From assembly GCA_030411725.1 (NCBI GenBank), contig MU839854.1, forward strand, positions 1,670 to 65,669: a stretch of 64,000 nucleotides of DNA, written 5' to 3'. Position numbers and translations under genes: made by a program. Numbering within the stretch: the first letter of the stretch is position 1; each line of letters starts with the position of its first letter. A model generated the notes under the pieces. That model did not search any database. It had not been told where the DNA came from and saw only the letters and a program-made list of their open reading frames with translations. Source of the stretch: Echria macrotheca (lineage: Eukaryota > Ascomycota > Sordariomycetes > Sordariales > Schizotheciaceae). This document shows positions 55,739 through 64,000 of the stretch, one piece after another.

Positions 55739-58116
55739 CTTTTAAGTAATATTTCTAGTAGTAAACTATACCTTTTAGTACTAAAGCTTATTTAATAATA
55801 ATATGGAAATAGGGAGAAAACTTAATTTTAATTGCAAAAAACCGCAAAAAGGTTATTATTACGAAATTAAGCTAAAAAGGTATAAATCTAAAATGAATTA
55901 TTACTTTAATACCTTATTGCTTAATAGGCAGTAACTTTTATTTTATAGTATTATAATTCCTCGATTTAATAAAAGTAGTTAAAAGCTAAAGGTATTAATT
56001 TAACCCAATTGTAACTTTTTGCACAAGTGGATTCTTAATCATTAATTAAAAGCTCAGTTTACGTAATTATACTATAATAACTTATAAGCTAAATAGATGG
56101 TTATAAGCCTTATTAAATGCCTTAAATCTATTTTTAAAAGCCTATAGTATTATAGTAAAAAGCTCGGTTTTATACGAAAGTGCCTTAATATTACTAAATT
56201 TAATATAAAACTTTGACTTTGGCAGTAATCCGGTAGTTTAAACTACTAGTTTAGGTAGTTTAGTCACCCCCTGGACTATTAGTCCAGTAGTTTAGTTACG
56301 GCTTAGACTACTAGTTTGGGAGTTTAGTTACGACCGTGATTTTGATTACTAGACTACTATAGTCCGGATTACCGGACTAATCACTAAGGACTAATATCTT
56401 AACCCTGGAACTACTACTCCAAGTAATCTAATCACCCCTCGGACTATTAGTCCAGTAGTCTAATCACCCCTCGGACTATTAGTCCAGTAGTCTAATCACC
56501 CCTCAAATAACTAATCCAATAGTCTAATCACAGCCGTAATTCTAACTACTAGACTAATAGCTAAAAACTAACGTCCCCACCCTAATAATAATTAAGGACT
56601 AATGTCCTAACCTTATTATAATATAATTACGTTAACTTAACTTTTAATTAATAATTAGAAATTTATTACGTAAAAGCTACAATTAAATTACAATGACAAC
56701 TCCAGTTTTTAATTAATTTTATTAAATTAAGAAATTCTAATATTATAAAATGAAAGTTGTTACTTATTAAGTAATGCTATAATGAAATAATAGTATATTT
56801 TAGATTTATTTTTTTCTAGGTTAATTTTATTTTATTATATAATTATAATAATCTATTTAGGTTTTTTTTTTAACAAAGAAGTTTTTTTCTTCTTATTTTT
56901 GTATTATTTTTAAATAAACTTTAATACTAAGCAATAAAGTATATTACTATATATACTACCTAAAAGCTATTTTAAGTTAATTAAATAATCTAGATTTGTA
57001 ATTGGCAATTTAAAATGTATTATATTAAAGGGTACCGGTAGCTTAAAATAAATACATTATACTTAAATTGATTTTAGTAAATTTAATAACTATAAGAAAA
57101 TATAAAAATAAATACTAACTAGGAAATAACGTTATATTTGGTTAATGAATTATTTAAAATTTTTATTTTATTAAGCTAATTTTATAATGCTTTTATTTTA
57201 AGACTTCTTATACCTTAAAACTTATAAATATAGTAAAGTTTATAAATTAAAATATTTCTTTTAAGAAAATTAGGAAATAGAAATAAATTTAATAAATAAA
57301 TAATTAATTTTATTAGCTATTATTAATATTATATATAAGATATATTAGTAATAATAGAATTAAAATATTAATCTTTAGTTATTAGTCCGGTAGTTTGGAT
57401 TATTGTAATTTAGTAATTAAAATAGGGTTAGTAATTAATGAAACTATTATAATTAGTAGTTAGATTATTAACTACTATCATTTAGTTACTATTTTAACTA
57501 CTAACTATAATAGTTTAGTTACTGCTTTAATTAAGGCTACTGTAGTTTAGTTAGTATTTTAACTATTAACTAAACTACTTTAACTACAATAATTAGTATG
57601 TAAAATAATAAAAGTGCTAATTATTTTCAAATAATTATTATTAACTACTTTTTAATTAATAATTAGTAATAGTGTATAAGTAATAATTATTATTATTACG
57701 ATTAAATTATTAGATATTAAATTACTTGTTTTTAAAAATATAAGTAATAGATAAAGGTTAGTATGTTTAAAATATATACTATATAAGGTTTTTAAATAGG
57801 AAAAATATATAAATATTTAAATTATACTTTTAATTATAGAAAAAGGTAAAATGTTTGAATATTAGCTAATAGTAACATTTTCAACCTACTAATAAGTATT
57901 TTTAATTGTTATTTATTATATTTACTAGATTTTTAAGAGCGTATTTAAAACTAATTTTTTACTTTTACCTAATTGTAACTTTTAATATACTTTGATTTTT
58001 AATCGTTTTTGAAAATTTAAATTGAGCTGAAGCCTAAAAGTAAGTTACGTATACAATATATTATATATTTTTTCTACTGTAAAGCTAAAAGGTATTTATT
58101 AATTATTACCTTTAAG
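55739..58116. other. Overlapping family-A remnants with stacked right termini
   Basis: After A4 comes the rest of A3 and its terminus at 56407. Then come a repeated CACCCCTCGGACTATTAGTC array and two further degraded termini (ACGTCCCCACCCTA, ending ~56584, and ATGTCCTAACCTTA, ending ~56615). The sequence from ~56616 to ~57380 resembles inner family-A sequence. From ~57390 to ~57600 lie degraded family-B-like subterminal words. No gene is seen. Confidence 0.5.
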
Positions 58117-59273
58117 CAGGGTTGGGATATAGTTCGGACTACTAGTCCGGTAGTTTAGTTACAACCCGGACTACTAATCTAGTAGTCTAGTTACCCCCCA
58201 GACTACTAGTCCGGACTACTGATTACTATAGTCACTAGTCCGGACTAATAATCTACCCCTTAATATAATATTTTTTATTTTTTATTACTATATTAGGCCT
58301 ATTAATTAATTAATTTAATTATTATTAGTAATATAAGCTATATATTATATTAATAATAGCTACTAAAATTAATAATCTATTTATTAGCCAAATTTCCCCT
58401 TTTGACTTGTCATTTTCATATTATAAATAAATAAAAGCAATAAAACACCTTTAAAATAGGAATATTACAAAATTGGCTTAGTAAAATAAATGTTTCACGT
58501 AGCTTACTAACTTAGTATAGCGTTACTTTATAGTTGATATTTTTTACTTTACGTTACTATTATTTCTGCACTTACTAGAATTAATTAAAATACAATGTTT
58601 TTATTTTGAGCCAATTACGCCCTTTGATACAACTAGATTTCAAATCATTAATTAAAAATCGGGTTTAGCTAATTAACTCATATGGCTTTTAACTAGTATA
58701 TATAGTAGTAAACCGTGCCTTTGAGTACTAAAGACTATTTAAAAATACTATCGGAATAAGGGAGAAAGTAGATTTCGATCGAAAAAAACCGTAAATACGA
58801 GATTAAACTAAAAACATACAAATCTAAAATCTGCTTCTACTCTATTATATTGCTGGTTAATAGCTAGTAACCTTCATTTTGTAGTGTTATGGTTCCTCGA
58901 CTTATAAAAGTGGTTAAAACCTGAAGTTATTATTTTGACCCAATTGTAACTTTTTATATAACTAGACTTTTAATTATTAATTAAAGGTTCAATTTATATA
59001 AATATATTATAATAACTTATAAGCTAAATTAGTGGTTAGAAGTCTTATTATAAGCCTTACATCTATTTTAAAAAATGTATCATATTATAATAAAAAGTTC
59101 GGTTTTATACGAAAAATGCCTTAATATCACTAAATTTAATATAAAAATTAATTTTCGCAGTAGTCCAATAGTCCGGACTAGTAGACCAGTAGTCCGGACT
59201 ACCAATCCAGGTAGTCTAGTCACCCCCCGGACTACTGGACTAATGACTCAGGACTAATAATGTCCCAACCCTG
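58117..59273 (-). mobile_element. hAT family A element 6 (inverted)
   Basis: It begins CAGGGTTGGGATATAGTTC and ends AATGTCCCAACCCTG; 1157 bp. It shows family-A subterminal arrays and interior. The flanking octamers CCTTTAAG and CTATTTAA do not match convincingly. The left flank resembles inner family-B sequence also found at ~60980, so it probably sits in a B element whose flank has since changed. Confidence 0.7.
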
Positions 59274-61012
59274 CTATTTAAATAGTAATCCAAACAATTA
59301 AATTACTTAAAATTAGTAATTAATCAGACTACTGTAGTTAGTAGTTAAACTACAAACTACTACAGTTTAGTTAATACCGTAACTATTGATTACTATAAGC
59401 TAATTACTAATTAAATATAATATATTATTTGAGTTACAAAATAATTAAAAAGCCTATTAATTTTATGAAGTTAAATATTTAAAGCTATAAAAACATAAAA
59501 TATAATATTAATAAAGAGTATATATATAGTTATTAATAATAAAAGTATAAATAATTATTACATTTATCGTATATTAATAAAATATATTATAATTTTTATA
59601 TACTATAACATAAAATTACAGTTTACTAGCTTTTTACATTTAATTAAGTAAGTCTAAAAATAGGTATAGTATATTTATAAAACTATATATTTTATTTTTA
59701 AATTAGTGCATTATTATTATATAAGCTAGACTTTTTAAAAACAAATTTTTTTTAAATCTATAAGTACGAAAAGTTACAATTAAAGTTAAATAGCAATATC
59801 AATTTCCAATAAAGTTTTAAAAGGCTAATTAACTTTTTCACTTTAAATTATTTATTAATTCCTACCCTTAATACCCATTAACGCAGTAATTATTAAATAT
59901 TTTTAGCCTTATAGTAGAAATCTACGTTATATATTATTCATATATTTTATTTGTAGCTTTTACGTTAATTTAGATTTTTATGAAATAATTTGAAAGTAAA
60001 GTACGTAAAAAGTTGTAATTAGGTTTAAGTAACAATATTAGTTTTAAATATCTATTTAAAAATCTACTAAGTACAAGAACTTATAATTAAAAATACCCAC
60101 CAATACGTCACAAACATTACTATTAACTACCGTTAAAAGGTATTACATTTTTCCATAATTAAAATTAATATTTAAATATTAATATTCTTTTACTATTGAA
60201 AAGCTTTCTATGGTAAGTGTTTTAAATACACTAACTTAAAAATTATAAAAATGGGTAATTAAATATTCAATACCATAATTCTAATCAGGATTAGCAAATT
60301 GGTTAATAGTTATTGGTCAATAGTCACTAACTACAGTAATTAGTAATCATTAATTAAGGTATTAACTAGACTATAATAGTTAATAGTTAGCGCTGTAACT
60401 AGACTACAGTGGTTAGTAGTTAGACTATAGTAGTTAGTAGTCTGAATACTAGTCAAATATATATATATATTATTTTTAGTTGCAAAATAATTCAAAAGCC
60501 TATTAATTCTATAGATTTAAATACTTATAGCTTGAAAAACGTAGACTATAGTACAAATAAAGTGTATATAGATATTTAATAATAATAAAAGTATAAATAG
60601 TTATTATCATTATCGTATATTCATGAAATTTATTGTAACTTAACGTAAAATCACAATTTACTAGCCTTCTCCTTACAATTAAGCAAGTTTAAAAGCAGGA
60701 ATAATATGCTTATAGTACTATATAACTTATTTATAAGTTAGTCTTTTATTATTATATAAACTAAATTTTTAAAAATAGAATTTTAAATCTATAAATACGA
60801 AAACTTGCAATTCGAATTAAATAGTAATATCGATTTCCAATAACATTTTAAAGGGCAAATAATCCTTTTCACTTTAAATAAAAAGCACTTATATATAACC
60901 AGTAATATTATATCTTACTTAATTTAAAAACCGTTTTACTTTTAGTAGGTATACTAATAAAAATTACGGTGTTTATTGATTTTTACCTTTAATATCCAGT
61001 AACAGGGTTGGG

Positions 61013-61413
61013 AATTAGTCCGGACTACTAGTTCACTCTAGTCACTATTAAATTAATTACAGCTAATGCTTTTTATAAGCTAAAATTAAATTATTAATAC
61101 GATAAAATAGGAAATAAATTAAAGAAAAATATTACAATATTTCAAAAACTTACATATTTTTTTTCTTTCTTTAAATATCAGCTAGTCTGTTTTTTACAGT
61201 AGTCCGGAAAGGGTCACTAAACTACTGCGATTATATTTTATCTAACGTAAGCTTATTTCTAAGCAAAATTCTAAATTTATAGTATATTTTTCTTCTATTT
61301 TTTACCTATTTATTACTATAACTTTTAATTTTTTTACTTAAACTATTATTTAGTTATATAAATTTAAAGGCGGATTACTTCTAGACTACAGTAGTTACAA
61401 TTTCCCAACCCTG
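61013..61413. mobile_element. 401-bp short hAT-type element (MITE) nested in B4
   Basis: Termini are CAGGGTTGGGAATTAGTCC and TTTCCCAACCCTG. Flanks are TCCAGTAA (61005-61012) and CCCAGTAA (61414-61421), an 8-bp duplication with one transition. The element carries A-type termini but almost none of the ~1.4-kb A interior. Family-B copies at ~59875 and ~62205 show the unoccupied site. Confidence 0.8.
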
Positions 61414-61469
61414 CCCAGTAACGTAGTCACTACTAAATCTCTATTAATTGTATAGTAGATATCTATATT

Positions 61470-62870
61470 CAGGGTTGGCAAATTAGTCAGTAGTCATTAG
61501 TCAGTAGTCACTGACTATAGTAGTTAGTAGTTATTAGTCAAAGCACTGACTAGACAACAGTAGTCAGTAGTCAGCGCTGTAACTAAACTACAGTAGTCAG
61601 TAGTTAAGGTAGTAACTAAACTATAGTAGTCAGTAGTCGGACTAATGACTACTATAGTCTGACTACTAGTCAAATATAATATATTGTTTTTAATTGCAAA
61701 ATAACAAAAGGGCTATTAATTTAAATACTTGCAGTAATAAAATTATAAAATAAATTATATAAATAGGAACAATCTATTTATTAATAATAAAAGCTCAAGT
61801 AATTATTAACGGTATTAGTTTTTAACCAAGATTATCGGAATTTATAAAGACTATAGCGTAAAATTAAGTTTACTAGCTCTTCCCCTATAATCAAGTAATC
61901 CTAAAAGCATATACGGTATACCATTGATACTATATATTCTACCTATAGCCTAGTTTTATTTTATTATTCAAACTAAAGGTTTTAAATAAAATTTCAAATC
62001 CACAAGTCCACACATTTACAATTAGCGTTAAATAGCAATATCAATTTTCAAGGAACTTTTTAAAAGGCCAATAAACCTACTAACTTTAAATAAAAAGTAG
62101 TTTGACATAATTAACATTATTATGTTCTATATAAGGTAAAAATGTTTTTACCTTTAAAATGTATACCAAGTTAAATTACGGTTTTTACAAGTTTTAACCG
62201 TTTATACTAATTAGCGTAGTAATTAATAACTGTTTTTTTACTTTGTAATAGAAATATATCTTACTTACTGTATATACGGTTTATTCAAAGCTTTTGCGTT
62301 AATTTAAAATTTTGAGAAATGATTTGAAATTTAAGCGTGGAAGAAGTTGCAATTAGGTCAAAGTAGAAATATTCATTTTAAATACCCGTTTAAAAAAAAT
62401 ACTTACCGTAATAATTTGTAATTAAAAATACTTATAAATAAGCTATAGGTATTACTACTTGCTAGTGCTAAAATATTTTATCTTTTCTTATAATTAGAGT
62501 TGTTATTCAAAATTTTTATCGTTTTTTACTTTTTATAGGTTTCATAAAGTGAGTAAAGTATATTTTTAATTTAAAAATAGAATAAAAAAAGCGATGCTAT
62601 ATATTCATTATATAGGTAAAAATGGGTAATTAGGTATTTAACCTTTTAATTAAACTTATAATAATTATTACTTATATACTATTACTAAACGCTAATTAAA
62701 AAAAGCGATTACTAATAATTATTTAAATTAATTATTATTTTTCTTATTTTTACCTACTGACTACAGTAGTTACAGTAGTCTAGTCAGTATTCAGGGCACT
62801 GACTAGATTACAGTAGTTAGTAGTCAGGGTAGTGACTAGACTACAGTAGTTTAACTAATTGCTAACCCTG
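61470..62870 (+). mobile_element. hAT family B element 5, left end within B4, right end shared
   Basis: It begins CAGGGTTGGCAAATTAGTC after TCTATATT, at a point where B4 should continue. From here 1401 bp run to the right terminus at 62870, a full family-B length. The duplication at that terminus (ATTCTAAT) belongs to B4, so the right halves of nested and host elements were probably merged by recombination. Confidence 0.65.
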
Positions 62871-63098
62871 ATTCTAATTATAATAATTACTAACTTACTT
62901 ATATACTACTGCTAATTATTAATCAAAAAGCAATTAATAATTATTATTTAAAAACAATTCTTACTTTTACTAATTTTACCCACTGACTACTCTAGTCAGA
63001 AAATAATCTAAGCAGTAGTTAAGGGAGTGACTAGACTATTATAGTCAGTAATCAGAGCACTAACTAGACTACAGTAGCCAGACTAATTGCCAACCCTG

Positions 63099-63297
63099 AA
63101 TAAATCTATAATTATAGGTTATAATAATTCTAAAAGTAAAATTTATTTTTGAGGTAACTAAAGGCCCTTTATATATTTAAAAATGGAATTTCTAACATTT
63201 CTACAACCTTCCAGGAAAGTAAAATGAGCAAAAATAACTTAGTATATTAGTACTTTGTATTATAAATCCAGATATTAAGTTATTTGACTATTATAAG
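63099..63297. other. Right part of a third family-A internal segment
   Basis: It aligns with 54270-54349 plus 54713-54836 without the 363-bp element. Differences from that copy are almost all C-to-T or G-to-A in favour of A/T here. The ATTATAAG site at 63290-63297 is occupied by the next element and empty at 54829-54836. Confidence 0.7.
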
Positions 63298-64000
63298 CAG
63301 GGTTGGGACAATAGTCCGTAGTCATTAGTCCAGTAGTCCGGACTACTGTAGTCCAGTAGTCAGAGTCACGGCCGTAACTAGACTCCCGGACTAGTAGTCC
63401 GGGCTGTGACTAGACTACTGGACTAGTAGTCCGGGTAGTGACTAGACTACCTGGACTAGTAGTCCGGACTACCGGACTACTGTAAAAATTAAAAATTAAA
63501 ATATTAATTAAATAATTATATTTACTGATTATATAGTTTTTTATTTTCTTACGGTTATTTTTTATAAAATCAGCTTTTATAGCACTTTTTCTACAAAATC
63601 AATCTTTTTCCTATAATATTATAAGCTGTTTTAAATAGATTTAAAACTTATAATAAAGCTTATAACTATTTATTCAGCTTATAAGTTATTATAATATAAC
63701 TACACAAATTTAATTTTTAATTAAGAATTAGAAAATCCATTTACACAAAAAGCTACAATTAGTTTAAAATAATAATTTCAATTTTTAACTACTTTTATTA
63801 AATCAAGTAACTACAATATAACAAAATAAAAACTACTACTTATTAAGTAGTAATATATCAAAACAATAGCCTATTTTAAACTTATATTTTTCTAGGCTAA
63901 TCTCGTAATAATAATTCTTTTAGGGTTTTTTTCGATAAAAATATAATTTTCTCTCTATTCCCATACTACGTTTAAATAACCCTAAATATTATAAGGTAAG
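63298..64000 (+). mobile_element. hAT family A element 7, left part (runs off the window)
   Basis: It begins CAGGGTTGGGACAATAGTCC after ATTATAAG and continues with the family-A subterminal array and left interior to the end of the window. The right end and its duplication lie outside. The array keeps many CCGG sites, so this copy is relatively young. Confidence 0.8.

Larger units (their letters stand above)
48268..56407 (-). mobile_element. hAT family A element 3 (inverted), carrying element A4
   Basis: It begins CAGGGTTGGGATTTAGTCC after GTTATAAG; the far terminus is ATATCTTAACCCTG at 56407. Removing element A4 (48875-55738 plus one 8-bp duplication) leaves ~1.27 kb, consistent with a ~1.4-kb derivative. 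The octamer after 56407 (GAACTACT) does not match GTTATAAG, so the right flank has been rearranged or the end belongs to another copy. Confidence 0.6.
60296..62870 (+). mobile_element. hAT family B element 4, nested in B3
   Basis: It begins CAGGATTAGCAAATTGG and ends TTGCTAACCCTG, with a perfect ATTCTAAT duplication (60288-60295 and 62871-62878). It contains a 401-bp element (61013-61413) and a second family-B left end at 61470 that has no right end of its own. Confidence 0.85.
59274..63098 (+). mobile_element. hAT family B element 3 (outer), degraded left end
   Basis: Family-B subterminal words start near 59320 and the right terminus TTGCCAACCCTG ends at 63098. The left terminus is not readable. 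Element B4 is inserted in its right half. After 63098 the sequence (AATAAATC...) continues into the right part of another large family-A internal segment, collinear with ~54270, so B3 had inserted there. Confidence 0.6.
38376..64000. mobile_element. RIP-degraded nest of hAT-type DNA transposons (whole block)
   Basis: About 25.6 kb is extremely AT-rich with no intact gene. It is built from elements ending in CAGGGTTGG / CCAACCCTG, with arrays of ACTAGTAGTCCGG-type or CTACAGTAGTCAG-type words just inside the ends. Seven insertions have recognisable 8-bp target duplications, mostly of the nTnnnnAn form typical of hAT insertions. Separate copies of the same internal segment differ mainly by C-to-T and G-to-A changes, as expected from RIP. 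Individual elements are listed below. Confidence 0.9.

Noticed and set aside
38376..64000. CRISPR-like array, because of regularly repeated ACTAGTAGTCCGG words
   Set aside because: The words are short, palindromic, without unique spacers, and sit just inside transposon termini with target-site duplications in a eukaryotic genome.

Overview
The window looks like filamentous-ascomycete (Pezizomycotina) chromosomal DNA. The spliced genes have short introns (58-85 bp) with GTRNGT-like donors, CTNAC branch sites and YAG acceptors. The sequence is sharply bimodal: the first ~38 kb is close to balanced in base composition, and the last ~25.7 kb is extremely AT-rich with only degraded reading frames, as expected from repeat-induced point mutation (RIP) of transposons. 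Nothing here fixes the species.

Layout. 1-4.9 kb: a poly-C edge, then no convincing gene. 4.9-16.1 kb: a dense block of seven unrecognised genes on strictly alternating strands (-,+,-,+,-,+,-). Two, possibly three, encode single-pass membrane proteins, and several carry disordered linkers and C-terminal coiled coils. Genes 1 and 7 look like distant paralogues. Genes 3 and 5 look like paralogues that also share a phase-0 intron at the same place. This is the best candidate here for an undescribed multigene system. 16.1-25 kb: no intact gene, three degenerate repeat tracts (one with covarying hairpins), and a decayed coding stretch at 20-24 kb whose in-frame stops are mostly TAG. 25.2-27.5 kb: a spliced, apparently intact secreted S41-family peptidase of the type found in fungal dikaritin (ustiloxin-like) clusters, but with no partner genes. 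30-37.4 kb: a graveyard with a C2H2 zinc-finger/ankyrin-like gene, a tubulin-tyrosine-ligase-like fragment and an NLR-type C-terminal repeat array, plus one intact-looking small secreted cysteine protein at 32.7-33.2 kb.

38.4-64 kb is a nested pile of hAT-type DNA transposons. I reconstructed it by pairing terminal inverted repeats (CAGGGTTGG...CCAACCCTG) and 8-bp target duplications. Family A (GGGTTGGGA ends) has one large element (48875-55738) with hAT transposase remnants and ~1.4-kb internally deleted derivatives. Family B (GGGTTGGCAAATT ends) consists of ~1.2-1.4 kb elements. Small GC-richer or short elements sit inside them. Five insertions have perfect 8-bp duplications and two more have a single transition mismatch. 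Paralogous segments differ almost only by C:G to T:A transitions, which directly supports RIP.
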